A DNA stretch of 64,000 bases from Ruminococcus sp. YE282 (GCA_900101355.1 FMUV01000008.1:1-64000), one strand, 5' to 3'. Positions 44,597 through 54,272 are shown, numbered from the stretch's first letter. The notes: a model not told the origin generated them from the sequence alone. Numbers and translations: made by a program.

Positions 44597-45643
44597 TCAC
44601 TTTATTGCTCTTATCGTATGCAAAATCAGGCATACCATAAACGATAGTCTCTTTTTACAACAAAATATTAATACCTTCCATGCAATCGGAAGTGCGTCTA
44701 ACTTCAAAGTTGAGTACGAGTTACTATACTCTTCATCCGAAATATATTTCTTTATATACTTTCTTAATTTTCCAAAATCAGTTTCGGGATTGCAAAGTTC
44801 ATTCATACCGATACCGATTATGCTGAGCGCAATCCTATTATTCAAGGATTCCTGAAATTTTTCGGGAAGTTTCTCGTCATTAATGAATTTTTGCATAATT
44901 CCGAACAAACACTTCCACTGCTCAATAAGTTGACCTCTGTAAACATCGGACAAAGAACCTTTAATTTTACGATAATGATACAGCGGTTCATCAATATATA
45001 CTGCACTGTCGCAATTTCTCAATGCATACATATTATAAATGCCGTCTTCGCACGAACCAATCTTTTTAATATCAATAAAATCCCCCTGCTTTGCCAAATC
45101 ACTGCGATACAGCTTCATCCAGCAGGTGGTTAAATTTTCAAGTCTTTCAGGGTGACTCAATTCTTCGTTTGATAATCCAAAAAGTCTTCTGTAAACACAT
45201 TTTTGGAACTTGTCGGAATCCAAAAATTCACAATTACCGTCAAACACATGCATAACCTGCGACGTATCATTAACTTCCTTTGTAAATGAGAACATCACAC
45301 AGCCGATTTTCGGATTTTTATGTACAACACCGATACATCTTTCCATTGTGTTGATGTCAAGCCAATCATCGCTGTCAACATACATAATATAGTCGCCGGA
45401 AGCATTGTCAAGACCGGTTTTTCTCGCCGCAGAAACACCGTTATTAGACTTATGGATAACAATAATTCTGTTATCTTTTGCGGCATAATCATCACAAATT
45501 TTCGGAGAATTATCGGAAGAACCATCGTCAACAAGAATCAGTTCAAAATTTTGATATGACTGATTTATTATACTGTCAACACAATCTTTCAAATATTGTT
45601 CGGCATTATACACCGGAATAATCACGCTAATCTTTATATCCAC
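44597..45643 (-). CDS. Glycosyltransferase family 2
   Basis: 348 residues. ISVIIPVYNAEQYLKDCVDS, VDDGSSDNSPKICDDY, NGVSAARKTGLDNASG and YVDSDDWLD. The start is uncertain: GTG 45643 is five bases after GGGTGG; GTG 45652 is the alternative. The C-terminus resembles EpsJ-type enzymes in length. Confidence 0.88.
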   Translation of the reverse strand: MDIKISVIIPVYNAEQYLKDCVDSIINQSYQNFELILVDDGSSDNSPKICDDYAAKDNRIIVIHKSNNGVSAARKTGLDNASGDYIMYVDSDDWLDINTMERCIGVVHKNPKIGCVMFSFTKEVNDTSQVMHVFDGNCEFLDSDKFQKCVYRRLFGLSNEELSHPERLENLTTCWMKLYRSDLAKQGDFIDIKKIGSCEDGIYNMYALRNCDSAVYIDEPLYHYRKIKGSLSDVYRGQLIEQWKCLFGIMQKFINDEKLPEKFQESLNNRIALSIIGIGMNELCNPETDFGKLRKYIKKYISDEEYSNSYSTLKLDALPIAWKVLIFCCKKRLSFMVCLILHTIRAIK

Positions 45644-45661
45644 AAAATCCACCCTACAACT

Positions 45662-46702
45662 CTACAAAAGGAACATATCCAATATAAAATATAAACTATA
45701 CACAATTATCATTGTGGTTCTCAAAACCTTTGAATCGTGCTCATTAAAAACTCTGTTAACAAGGTACGGCAACAAAATCAAGTTGTACATACTTGTATAA
45801 ATAGGAAGTCTTCCTGTCAACAGACCGCTGGTTAAAGTTGCAATTACATAAATAAGCATTGTAATAACCGACATATTTATGCACATATTGATAAGCTGGT
45901 TATCCTGCTCTTCAATTTTCTTTCTTCCGTAAAACGCCAAAGCAACCGGAACAGCACTTATTAATATACGCACGGGGTTAGCGCCGCTGCTGCTGCTTAG
46001 CAAGTCATCGCTCAGGGAACGTTCTACATACAGATATAATACAATGGTAAATACTACAAACGAACAGAGAGTAAGATATTTCCACGGCTTAAAATGCGCT
46101 AATATAATTACGGCTAACATCATAATTGCAGATTGATGCACGGTATACGCCAGCAAAATTACAACGACTGCCAAAGGAAGATATTTCTTTTTCAGCATAA
46201 GCGGTGTTGCGGCAAAAATAATACAAACCGCTAAAAACTGTCTTACGCCATTCATCATCCAGCCGTCATAATATCCGTTGGCAACAAACAAAAAGATTGA
46301 TAATGCATAGTCTTCGGAATACTTTCTATACACTAATACAATCGGAATACTTTGAATAAGTGCAATAATCATTCTGAAAGCGGTTATATTATCGCCAAAA
46401 AATTGCTTGATAAAAACCTCTATAAGTTCAAAGCCTCCGCCCTTGTATTGCGACCAGTTTGCAAGGACATCGGAAACTGATGAGTTTAATAATTTATACC
46501 CTGTTACATAAACCCCAAGATCGCCTCTAAGGTCTCCGAATACAACGCAAAGAAAGACAGGCAAAAAGATCATTATTGCAAACCCCATATTGTGGCGCAT
46601 TTCCTGCTTGCCTAAAACTGTCTCGGTTACTTTTAAATTTGGTGAAGTTGATATCAGCAGGGTAATCAGAACCCAGACAAATAAAAAAATGTCAAAAGTC
46701 AT
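45662..46702 (-). CDS. EpsG-family polysaccharide polymerase (Wzy-like)
   Basis: 346 residues with about ten membrane helices. RGDLGVYVTGYKLL, FFGDNITAFRMIIALIQSIP and NGVRQFLAVCIIFAATPLM match EpsG-type polymerases. It would link repeat units outside the membrane after flipping. ATG 46702 is used; the TTG at 46714 has no ribosome site. Confidence 0.85.
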   Translation of the reverse strand: MTFDIFLFVWVLITLLISTSPNLKVTETVLGKQEMRHNMGFAIMIFLPVFLCVVFGDLRGDLGVYVTGYKLLNSSVSDVLANWSQYKGGGFELIEVFIKQFFGDNITAFRMIIALIQSIPIVLVYRKYSEDYALSIFLFVANGYYDGWMMNGVRQFLAVCIIFAATPLMLKKKYLPLAVVVILLAYTVHQSAIMMLAVIILAHFKPWKYLTLCSFVVFTIVLYLYVERSLSDDLLSSSSGANPVRILISAVPVALAFYGRKKIEEQDNQLINMCINMSVITMLIYVIATLTSGLLTGRLPIYTSMYNLILLPYLVNRVFNEHDSKVLRTTMIIVYSLYFILDMFLL

Positions 46703-46734
46703 TTGAACTTCCAAACTTTCTCAGAAAATAATTT

Positions 46735-47859
46735 TTAACAATTAAAATATATTTTTTCCAATTCCTTTTTTACAGATGTAAATCCGTACTGAACCGCAAA
46801 TTCTCTTGCATTCTTGCCAAACTTCATACGCATATCGTCATCATTTAACAGCTCTCTGATGTGATTCGCCATAGAATCGACGTCATCAACCTGCACTATA
46901 AAGCCGTTTTTATTTTCTTCGATTAGTTCACAGTGTCCCCTGTTTGCAGTTGCAACGACAGGATTTTCCGAAAGCATAGCTTCAACTATATTTAAAGGCA
47001 ATCCCTCTCTTTTACTGCAAGAAACCGAAACATCGGTGATTCTTTGGTATTTTTCAAGACAAGTGCAGTATCCCAACATTTTAATGTTATTATTTAAATT
47101 CAGTCGATTAACTTCTTCCTCAATAGCTTCCTTTTCGGGTCCGTTTCCCGCAATAAGCAAAACAATGTCAGGAAAATCTCTGACAAGCTTCTTAACCGCA
47201 TTTATTGCCATTTTTTGATTTTTATTGGGCAATAATTCACCCACACACAACAAAATCTTTTGATTAGGGCTAAAGCCCAATTCTTTGCGAATCTCAAGCT
47301 TTTCATCCTGACTGACCGGGTAATACCTTGCTTCATCTACTCCGACGCCGTGAATATAGTATATATCGGTTTTAAATTTTTCTTTCGCCAGTTTATAATC
47401 CTCGTGGTTAATGGTAATCAGCTTATCCGTAAGCTTTGCAAAATGTTTTTCAATCGGATAGAAAACCAGCCAATTCTTTTTTGACGCTCCGTTATAAAAA
47501 TGAAAGCCGTGTGCCGTATAGATAACCTTTGCTCCGCCCTTGCGTGCACCCTTTGCTGCTAATCTTGTAACAATTCCTCCCATAGGAGTATTGCAGTGGA
47601 TTATATCATAATGTTCGCTGTCAATTATTTTTTTCAGTTGGGAATAAGCTTTGATATTATCGGAACTTTTCGGAGAACGCGAGAAAGGGACATCAAACAC
47701 CTTGTCAACAAAATCAAGCTTCATACCGTTCTTTTCTGCAAGATTATTTCTTGCCGCAACATGAACTTCACAATTATGGTTGTGTAAAACCTCAACAAGC
47801 GGTTTGTGAAATTGACAAATATGACTTTGAACAGTAGCCGTAAGTAATACTTTTTTCAT
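46735..47859 (-). CDS. Glycosyltransferase family 4
   Basis: 374 residues, GT-B fold. It begins KVLLTATVQSHICQFHKPLV; IHCNTPMGGIVTRLAA and IYTAHGFHFYNGA are typical of EpsD/CapM-like enzymes; the donor site CSKREGLPLNIVEAMLS carries the second Glu. ATG 47859 follows AGGGAAG. Repeat copy E lies immediately upstream. Confidence 0.92.
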   Translation of the reverse strand: MKKVLLTATVQSHICQFHKPLVEVLHNHNCEVHVAARNNLAEKNGMKLDFVDKVFDVPFSRSPKSSDNIKAYSQLKKIIDSEHYDIIHCNTPMGGIVTRLAAKGARKGGAKVIYTAHGFHFYNGASKKNWLVFYPIEKHFAKLTDKLITINHEDYKLAKEKFKTDIYYIHGVGVDEARYYPVSQDEKLEIRKELGFSPNQKILLCVGELLPNKNQKMAINAVKKLVRDFPDIVLLIAGNGPEKEAIEEEVNRLNLNNNIKMLGYCTCLEKYQRITDVSVSCSKREGLPLNIVEAMLSENPVVATANRGHCELIEENKNGFIVQVDDVDSMANHIRELLNDDDMRMKFGKNAREFAVQYGFTSVKKELEKIYFNC

Positions 47860-47884
47860 ATATCTTCCCTGTTTTTATAATCTA

Positions 47885-48015
47885 TGTGCAGATATTTCCC
47901 TCCTCTAAGGCGGTGGGTTCTGCTTTAAATTTCATACTGAAACCCCAAGGAGCAAATGCTCATTGCATTGCCTGCAATCAATCGCAAGCACAGCAAAACA
48001 TTACTCCGTTTTAAA
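47885..48015 (-). repeat. Structured intergenic repeat, copy E (shorter, opposite orientation)
   Basis: On the minus strand it reads GCTTGCGATTGATTGCAGGC (a six-base hairpin), then GAGCATTTGCTC (four-base hairpin), GGGTT...AACCC replacing the long stem of copies C and D, CCGCCTTAGAGGAGG and the tail ATATCTGCAC. It lies within the capsule operon, between 48020 and 46735, in the sense of the transcript. Confidence 0.75.
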
Positions 48016-48019
48016 CTCT

Positions 48020-49639
48020 CTAAATTTTTGAATAAATTGCCAGATGAACCCTCTCAACAAATGCTCTGAAATCAGTATGTGCAACATCCTTTACCAAAAT
48101 ATTGGTATCAGATATTTTCTTATTCATATATGCAGTCAGGTCTTTTGGTATAGCATCCTGCTTTCTCTTTTCAAGTGGTACGGTAAGCATTAATTCAACA
48201 TACTTACGATTGTTGAACGGCACGGTTATATCATACGGTATTCTGTGTTCGGATGTCATAAACACACCTTCGCCGCCGCCCCAGGAAAATTCCCAATAAT
48301 ACAGCTCTACCCATGATATCTTATCAAAAACATCTTCTCCGTAGTAATTATCAAGATAATCCTGAAAAACCTTTGTGGTCTGTCTCATAAGCTTGAAATC
48401 ATAAATATATGCTTTGTGTAATGTGCGCCAATATTTTGCCGTTGGACGTTTTGGAAACGACTTCTTGTTAAATCTTGAGAAATATCTTCCTCTTCCTATC
48501 TCATTGACCCAAGATTTCACTTCAATATCACAAGGAGGATTGGTGCAAAAGTACAGTCTCTTTTTCAAATCGTTAGGATTGTTAGGTCCGATACAACCTG
48601 CATTGCACTCCATAACCTTTTTGAATGCGTCAATATCTTTATAGCCCTCCCATTCATCCGGAATGGTGTATAGTTCGTGTTTTAAACCCAAGGCCTTTAA
48701 AATATCCCTTGCAGCATATGCGTCATAAGATTCTTCGTTGTTTGAGATATAACTGAAATAAGAATATTTATCGTAATTTCCGTTTGTGCAGGCAAGCGTA
48801 GTCATACTGTCTCTGCCGCCTGTAACAGATATTGAGATTTTTTTGTCAGGCCACTTCTTAGCAATCAAAGTCATATTTTTAGACATTATATCGCCTAATT
48901 TTTCTATTGTTTTGCGATATTCTTCTTCGGTAGTGGTCTCCTCAATTTTCTTTGTGGGGTAATATCTTGTAACTTTAACGGTTCGTAAATCTTTAGAAAA
49001 AACGGCCTTACAATTTGCCTGTAAGCGCTTCAGCTCATTATACGGCGATAAATCTCCCGGCAGCCAATTTCCCCAATAATGCCAAAATTTATTGCTGATA
49101 AGTCTTTTTATATACTCAGGCTGTTTAAGGTCATAGAAATCGGCAACTATTTTGCTGTGAGACGCCACATACAAGTTTCCTTCTATTACTCCGTCATAAA
49201 CAAGCTGCATGCCTGCACAGTCAGTGGTATAAACAATGTCGCCGTCTTTAAAATAACCCAGGCAAAACACGCCGGTAAGTTCGCCCTCTTTGTCCCAAAA
49301 GGCATCCTCGCCGCTTTCAAGAGCCAAAGACAAATCTTTAAGAATTTCCGATTCCTCATATTGCATTGTAAACGGATTATAAGCATGTCCTACCAAAAAA
49401 AGGATGCTTCCGTTATCGGCTTGATATGTATAGAAGTATGCCTCCTTGTTGATATACATATAATAACTGATTCCGCCGCTTACAATAATGTTCTCTTTCC
49501 AATTGTTATAAAAAGGATAGTCGGCAAGATTGTCTACACGTTTATCGGTTAACAAAAAGCCTTTACAATATAATTTTCCCTTGAACTTCGGATAATTATC
49601 TAACAATTTCTCCATTTCCGCTGCCGAATAATAAGCCAT
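48020..49639 (-). CDS. Asparagine-synthase-like protein of the capsule locus
   Basis: 539 residues. A C-terminal synthetase domain carries the PP-loop SVTGGRDSMTTLAC (ATP binding) and the DAYAARDILKALGLKHEL segment typical of AsnB-like enzymes. The N-terminal half looks like a class II glutaminase fold but has Ala, not Cys, after Met1, so it probably cannot use glutamine. Such proteins activate a carboxylate as an adenylate and form an amide. Its start overlaps the dehydrogenase stop (TAATG). Confidence 0.8.
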   Translation of the reverse strand: MAYYSAAEMEKLLDNYPKFKGKLYCKGFLLTDKRVDNLADYPFYNNWKENIIVSGGISYYMYINKEAYFYTYQADNGSILFLVGHAYNPFTMQYEESEILKDLSLALESGEDAFWDKEGELTGVFCLGYFKDGDIVYTTDCAGMQLVYDGVIEGNLYVASHSKIVADFYDLKQPEYIKRLISNKFWHYWGNWLPGDLSPYNELKRLQANCKAVFSKDLRTVKVTRYYPTKKIEETTTEEEYRKTIEKLGDIMSKNMTLIAKKWPDKKISISVTGGRDSMTTLACTNGNYDKYSYFSYISNNEESYDAYAARDILKALGLKHELYTIPDEWEGYKDIDAFKKVMECNAGCIGPNNPNDLKKRLYFCTNPPCDIEVKSWVNEIGRGRYFSRFNKKSFPKRPTAKYWRTLHKAYIYDFKLMRQTTKVFQDYLDNYYGEDVFDKISWVELYYWEFSWGGGEGVFMTSEHRIPYDITVPFNNRKYVELMLTVPLEKRKQDAIPKDLTAYMNKKISDTNILVKDVAHTDFRAFVERVHLAIYSKI

Positions 49640-50550
49640 TAAACAATCTCTCCCATAGACATCAAATTCTTCATTATAACGTTATTCAGTCTGTTGTTAT
49701 TTCCGTCTCCGACAAAACTATTGTGCGGAGTAATCACCACATTTTGCAAATCCCATAATTCACAGTCCTCTGCAAGGGGCTCTTCTTCAAATACATCTAA
49801 TACAGCACCCAAAAATTTGTTTTCTTTAAGAGCCTCAATAAGTGCCTGTGTATCAACCACTCCGCCCCTTGATATGTTAATGAGAACCGCATTCGGTTTT
49901 AATTTATCAATCATACTTTTGTCTAAAATATGGTGAGTTTCTTTTGTCAACGGCAATGTCAAAACAACAATATCCGCCTGTTTAATAACGTCATCAAAAC
50001 TGTCTGTCAGAAAAAGCTCATCGTAATTGTCATTGTTTTGTTTAACCACATCAACTCCGATTACCCGACAGCCAAATGCTTTAAACCTTTTGGCACATTC
50101 TGTTCCTACACTTCCGCAGCCGGCAATACACACTGTCTTGCCGAAAAGTTCTATTAAATCTCTTTGTTTTTCCCATTTATGCAGATTTTTATTGCAATAA
50201 AAAAGGCTGTACCTTTTATAGAGCTGAAAAACGCCCCCAACGGCAAATTCAGCCATCGGTATGCTGTACACGCCACGCGCATTAAAAATGTGTATATTCT
50301 TTTTTTGAACATAGTCCATAGGCACTCTGTCAAGACCTGCACTTGTCAATTGAATGTATTTTAAATTTGTAAAATTCTGTATTTGGTGTGTCAAGAACAG
50401 ACCGTTGCAAATAACGCCCTCAACCCAATTATAATCGCACGGAAGTGCTTCTTTTTCGTATTGCATAAACCGTACGCTATGCCCTAATTTCTCAATTTGA
50501 CCGATGTGCTCTTTTGCGTCATGCCAGGCACCTGTTACCAATATGTTCAT
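49639..50550 (-). CDS. D-2-hydroxyacid dehydrogenase family protein
   Basis: 303 residues. CIAGCGSVGTECAKRFKAFG binds NAD(H); the LPLTKETHHILDKSM and NISRGGVVDTQALIEALKEN motifs are typical; the catalytic His lies in ITPHNSFVGDGNN. It reduces a 2-keto acid or oxidises a 2-hydroxy acid. Between an HpcH-type aldolase and an AsnB-like protein, it may shape a hydroxy-acid substituent. ATG 50550 is six bases from GGGTG. Confidence 0.87.
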   Translation of the reverse strand: MNILVTGAWHDAKEHIGQIEKLGHSVRFMQYEKEALPCDYNWVEGVICNGLFLTHQIQNFTNLKYIQLTSAGLDRVPMDYVQKKNIHIFNARGVYSIPMAEFAVGGVFQLYKRYSLFYCNKNLHKWEKQRDLIELFGKTVCIAGCGSVGTECAKRFKAFGCRVIGVDVVKQNNDNYDELFLTDSFDDVIKQADIVVLTLPLTKETHHILDKSMIDKLKPNAVLINISRGGVVDTQALIEALKENKFLGAVLDVFEEEPLAEDCELWDLQNVVITPHNSFVGDGNNNRLNNVIMKNLMSMGEIV

Positions 50551-50562
50551 GAAATTCACCCA

Positions 50563-51393
50563 TTATTTGTCTGTTACCGATTTTACTATGTTTCTAATAT
50601 CGCTTAAATTATCAAAAAAATACTTGCTGTGAACTTCACATTCTTTTTCAAAATTTCTGATTTCAGCAATTCCGTTTACAAATATATCACTTATTTTATC
50701 TAAACTCTTAACATTGTTCACATTGCAAAAGCTGCGTGAAAGAATCGAGCAGGTCGACCCCAACCTGTAATGTTCCCTGATAACATACTCGGAGGGAAGC
50801 AAGCCCTTTCCGATTGAGGCTATACCGCCAAACCCGAACGGAATATTTTTTTGCCTGAATTTACAGCAAAGATTTTCAACCGTTCCGTCAACCAGTAGCT
50901 CAAACATAAACTTTTTGTTATATCCAAGACTTAAATCGTTAAGTCCGATAAAAATCTCATCTATACCGTTAATTTTAAGTATTTCGTCAATATTCTCAAC
51001 AGCCTCAGGGGTTTCAACAAGCGGAATTGTTTTTGCCCTTCCGCCAACCAATTTGACAAATTCCCGAACTTCTTCAACTTTCTTAAAAAACGGAAGCATC
51101 AATATATCTGCTCCCCTTGAAATAACTTCGTCAATTTCATCTTTTGACGAACAGTAGTCCTGTGTAGCACCATGAATCGGATTAACTCTAACCAAGAGCT
51201 CAGAACTGTGTATGGACTCCCTTATCCTTTGCACATCCTCAACCGTATGCTTTGACTGAACGGTATCCATTCCGCCTTGTCTGTCAGCCTTGCCTATGTA
51301 TTCCATATCAACAAAGATTCTGTCAACACCGGCAACTTCTGCAATTTTAGCTACTTCGGGCTGATTAGTTATGTACATCAGCTTCAACGGCAT
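50563..51393 (-). CDS. HpcH/HpaI-type class II aldolase
   Basis: 276 residues, TIM barrel. VDRIFVDMEYIGK, RVNPIH, ILMLPFFKKVEEVREFV, the metal-binding Glu in IPLVETPEAVENIDEI, and FIGLNDLSLGYN (metal Asp) match the family. These enzymes join or split pyruvate and an aldehyde. It lies 15 bases after the initiating sugar transferase, at the head of the locus. The start is ATG 51393 rather than GTG 51408. Confidence 0.85.
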   Translation of the reverse strand: MPLKLMYITNQPEVAKIAEVAGVDRIFVDMEYIGKADRQGGMDTVQSKHTVEDVQRIRESIHSSELLVRVNPIHGATQDYCSSKDEIDEVISRGADILMLPFFKKVEEVREFVKLVGGRAKTIPLVETPEAVENIDEILKINGIDEIFIGLNDLSLGYNKKFMFELLVDGTVENLCCKFRQKNIPFGFGGIASIGKGLLPSEYVIREHYRLGSTCSILSRSFCNVNNVKSLDKISDIFVNGIAEIRNFEKECEVHSKYFFDNLSDIRNIVKSVTDK

Positions 51394-51408
51394 AATAATA
51401 TTCCCCAC

Positions 51409-52050
51409 TCAATCATTTGTATTCTCTGTACTTACTGTCTTTCCAACATTTTCGTTATCGGCGTTTGTAAGAACCTTAAAAATAGTCATAAAAAATATTT
51501 TTGCATCCAAAACAAACGACACGTTGTCAACATACCAAACATTCAAATCTATTCTTTTATGCCATTCGACATCTTTGCGACCGTGAACCTGAGCCCATCC
51601 GGTAATTCCCGGGCGGACATTAAACATTCTCTTTTGCTCATCGGTGTATTCGCTGTACGGCCACGGATGATATGTAAGAGGAGGACGGGGACCTATAAGA
51701 CTCATATCACCGATAAATATGTTAAACAATTGAGGGATCTCATCGAGGCTGGTTGCTCTGAGTACTTTTCCAACCTTTGTAACTCTTGCGTCACCTTTAC
51801 CTGAATAAACTCCGCTTCCGGTTTTTTCGGCGCCGACGCACATACTCCTGAATTTGAGTATCTCAAAAACCTTTCCGTTTTTGCCGATTCTTTTTTGTCT
51901 AAACAAAACCGGACCTTTGGAATCACATTTTATAAAAACAGATATTATAAGCATCGGTATGCATAAAATTATGATACCTACCAAAGCTACGAATAAATCA
52001 ATAGCCCTTTTTATAACACGGTTATAAAAAGACAATTCCCTTTTTTTCAT
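51409..52050 (-). CDS. Initiating undecaprenyl-phosphate sugar-phosphate transferase
   Basis: 213 residues, the bacterial sugar transferase domain alone. One N-terminal hydrophobic segment (IDLFVALVGIIILCIPMLI) precedes PVLFRQKRIGKNGKVFEILKFRSM, TSLDEIPQLFNIFIGDMSLIGPRP and GITGWAQVHGR. It loads the first sugar phosphate onto undecaprenyl phosphate. It is the first gene of the locus, behind a good promoter. ATG 52050 follows GAGGGG. Confidence 0.94.
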   Translation of the reverse strand: MKKRELSFYNRVIKRAIDLFVALVGIIILCIPMLIISVFIKCDSKGPVLFRQKRIGKNGKVFEILKFRSMCVGAEKTGSGVYSGKGDARVTKVGKVLRATSLDEIPQLFNIFIGDMSLIGPRPPLTYHPWPYSEYTDEQKRMFNVRPGITGWAQVHGRKDVEWHKRIDLNVWYVDNVSFVLDAKIFFMTIFKVLTNADNENVGKTVSTENTND

Positions 52051-52091
52051 CAATACCCCTCATTTATCGTACAGTATTCCATATTTAATAT

Positions 52092-52120
52092 ATTATATCA
52101 TATTAACGTGTTAAAAGCAA
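52092..52120 (-). promoter_or_regulatory. Promoter of the polysaccharide locus
   Basis: On the minus strand, TTGCTT (52120-52115), 17 bases, TATAAT (52097-52092), about 42 bases before the sugar transferase start. This is the best promoter match upstream of the locus. Confidence 0.65.
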
Positions 52121-52181
52121 TATTTGCATTTTTTATTACAATACAAATATTAACACCGTATTGTAAATTAATTAATAAAAA

Positions 52182-52210
52182 TTGACAATTGCAACTTCAA
52201 ATTCTAAAAT
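52182..52210 (+). promoter_or_regulatory. Promoter of the metallophosphoesterase gene
   Basis: TTGACA (52182-52187), 17 bases, TAAAAT (52205-52210), 40 bases before the start codon at 52251. It is divergent from the capsule promoter. Confidence 0.7.
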
Positions 52211-52250
52211 ATGTATAAAAGATAATCTATTGCTTTCGGAGTGATTTTCT

Positions 52251-53090
52251 ATGAAAAAGATACTAAAAATTATTGTTTCGGCTGCACTCATAACATTGCT
52301 GCTCATTGTGGTCAATGCAATATACTGCAATAATGTACTTGAAGCAAAAAATTACAATCTCACAAACTCAAGTGTTAAAACAAACATAAAAATTGTTTTA
52401 ATCTCCGACCAGCACAACCATCAATTCGGCAAAGATGACAATAGACTTGTCGAAAAAATCAGTGAACAAAAGCCCGACATTATTGCTGTATGCGGAGATA
52501 TGGTAACGGACAGCTACGCCAATGACGATGTAATGAAAAACTTACTTACAAAGCTTGTAAACATCGCACCCACATACTGTTGTCTCGGCAATCACGAGCG
52601 AAATTTATTAAACCAACTTGATATAAAAGATGACATAACCGGTACCGGAGCCGTCTTGCTTGATAACGAAAGTGTGATATTTGAAAAAGATAACGAAAAA
52701 TTTCTCATCGGAGGACTTTCGGATTATCCATATTATGAATTTAACGACGGCAACGAGAATACTCCCGAAAAAGTATTTTGGAAAAATTTTTGCAATCTGT
52801 CAAACGAATATTATTCTATTTTGCTTAATCATGAACCTGAATATATATCAAACATACTAAACGACAGCAACATAGACTTGGTATTTTGCGGTCACACGCA
52901 CGGAGGACTTGTCAGGATTCCTTTTGTGGGCGGTATGTACGCTCCAAATCAAGGATGGTTTCCAAAGTATGACAAAGGAGAATTTGACTTTGAAAACACC
53001 AAAATGATAATAACCGCAGGACTTGGCAATTCAAATTTTCTTCCGAGAATAAACAACTGCGCAGAAATTTGTGTAATAAATATTAATTAA
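52251..53090 (+). CDS. Membrane-anchored metallophosphoesterase
   Basis: 279 residues. An N-terminal hydrophobic anchor (about 6-25) precedes the calcineurin-like fold: LISDQHNHQFG, AVCGDMVTDS, CLGNHERN, LNHEP and FCGHTHGGLVRIP supply the metal ligands. The layout matches YkuE/YaeI-type phosphoesterases that act near the membrane surface, some on lipid-linked phosphates. ATG 52251 follows GGAGTG. It is monocistronic and faces away from the capsule locus. Confidence 0.9.
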   Translation: MKKILKIIVSAALITLLLIVVNAIYCNNVLEAKNYNLTNSSVKTNIKIVLISDQHNHQFGKDDNRLVEKISEQKPDIIAVCGDMVTDSYANDDVMKNLLTKLVNIAPTYCCLGNHERNLLNQLDIKDDITGTGAVLLDNESVIFEKDNEKFLIGGLSDYPYYEFNDGNENTPEKVFWKNFCNLSNEYYSILLNHEPEYISNILNDSNIDLVFCGHTHGGLVRIPFVGGMYAPNQGWFPKYDKGEFDFENTKMIITAGLGNSNFLPRINNCAEICVININ

Positions 53091-53108
53091 TCCAAAAACA
53101 CTCAAATA

Positions 53109-54176
53109 TCAGTAAAGGTATGCAAGAAAACGACAGCCCTTTTTGTGAGATAAACTTACTGCACAGTAAGATACGCCGACACTAATCACAGCCAGAATTA
53201 AATAATTGAGCGAACTGTTAAAGCTGTCAATCGAATAAACCAGACCCATAACACCCAAAATCAACGGATGAACACAATAAATGAAAGTGCTCATTCCCCT
53301 CAGCATTTTTCCGGTGTTTGCTTTAATATTGACATTTGTATTAATCAATATTCTGAATAAGTAAAACTCGCACGGAATTGTGAACAATATATATGAATAT
53401 TTTTCGTTATTATCTGTAAAGCTGTGAAGCAGAAAATACTCAACCAGCAGAAAAACAAGCGATATTGCAAATAAAAAAGCATCAACCTTAACCTTTCTTT
53501 TTGGTTTGTATGTTCCGGCAATATAACCGATGAATATTAACGGAAATGCTCTGAAGACCGATGTCCAAAACACGTCAAGATGATTTTCCGTTGAATTTAA
53601 AATATTAATCGGTAAGATATTTATCCAGTTATATGAATATGTAAGAATACCTATTAAGTACAAAACAACAGATAAAACCGCTACGGCTTTTTTGTTTAAA
53701 AAAGACAGTAACAAGTAACCGAAAATTGTAGCATAAATCAGAGAGATAACATACCACAAATGATAGTAAGAACCTATTTTAACAAACGCTATTCCAAAAT
53801 CAATAAATGCGTGTAAAGAAAGCCAGCCCGATTTATGCCACTCAAACACATCCCAAATCAAATATATTGCCGACCATAAAACATATAAAGCAGTTACTCT
53901 TTTTATGTATTTAAACAATACACTTCTGTTTTCTTTGCAGTTTACTATTTTGCCGTCCTGCCATTTTAGTTTTTTAAAAAAGAAAAAACCCGAACAGGCA
54001 AAGAAAAACGGAACAGCAAATCTTGAAAACGTGCTTATAATAAAAAGATTAAATTCGCTGTTATATGAAGCAAACGGCGAACAATGAACCGTCATTACCA
54101 AAAAAGCCGCAATAAATTTGGCTATATCCACAGCATTATAGTTCTTACTCCTTAAAGTACTCACGTCACTTCCCAT
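53109..54176 (-). CDS. Acyltransferase family 3 membrane protein
   Basis: 355 residues with about ten membrane helices. VDIAKFIAAFLVMTVHCSPF carries the family His; FACSGFFFFKKL and FIYCVHPLILGVMG are conserved later. It probably acylates an extracytoplasmic sugar. ATG 54176 is five bases from GGGGGAAG; GTG 54191 is rejected. Confidence 0.87.
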   Translation of the reverse strand: MGSDVSTLRSKNYNAVDIAKFIAAFLVMTVHCSPFASYNSEFNLFIISTFSRFAVPFFFACSGFFFFKKLKWQDGKIVNCKENRSVLFKYIKRVTALYVLWSAIYLIWDVFEWHKSGWLSLHAFIDFGIAFVKIGSYYHLWYVISLIYATIFGYLLLSFLNKKAVAVLSVVLYLIGILTYSYNWINILPINILNSTENHLDVFWTSVFRAFPLIFIGYIAGTYKPKRKVKVDAFLFAISLVFLLVEYFLLHSFTDNNEKYSYILFTIPCEFYLFRILINTNVNIKANTGKMLRGMSTFIYCVHPLILGVMGLVYSIDSFNSSLNYLILAVISVGVSYCAVSLSHKKGCRFLAYLY

Positions 54177-54272
54177 ACTGACTTCCCCCACTTAAAATCG
54201 GTCATAAGTTATGAGAAAGCTTATGTAAAACAAAAACACAAATTTACTTAATTACGTACAATTATCGACCAA

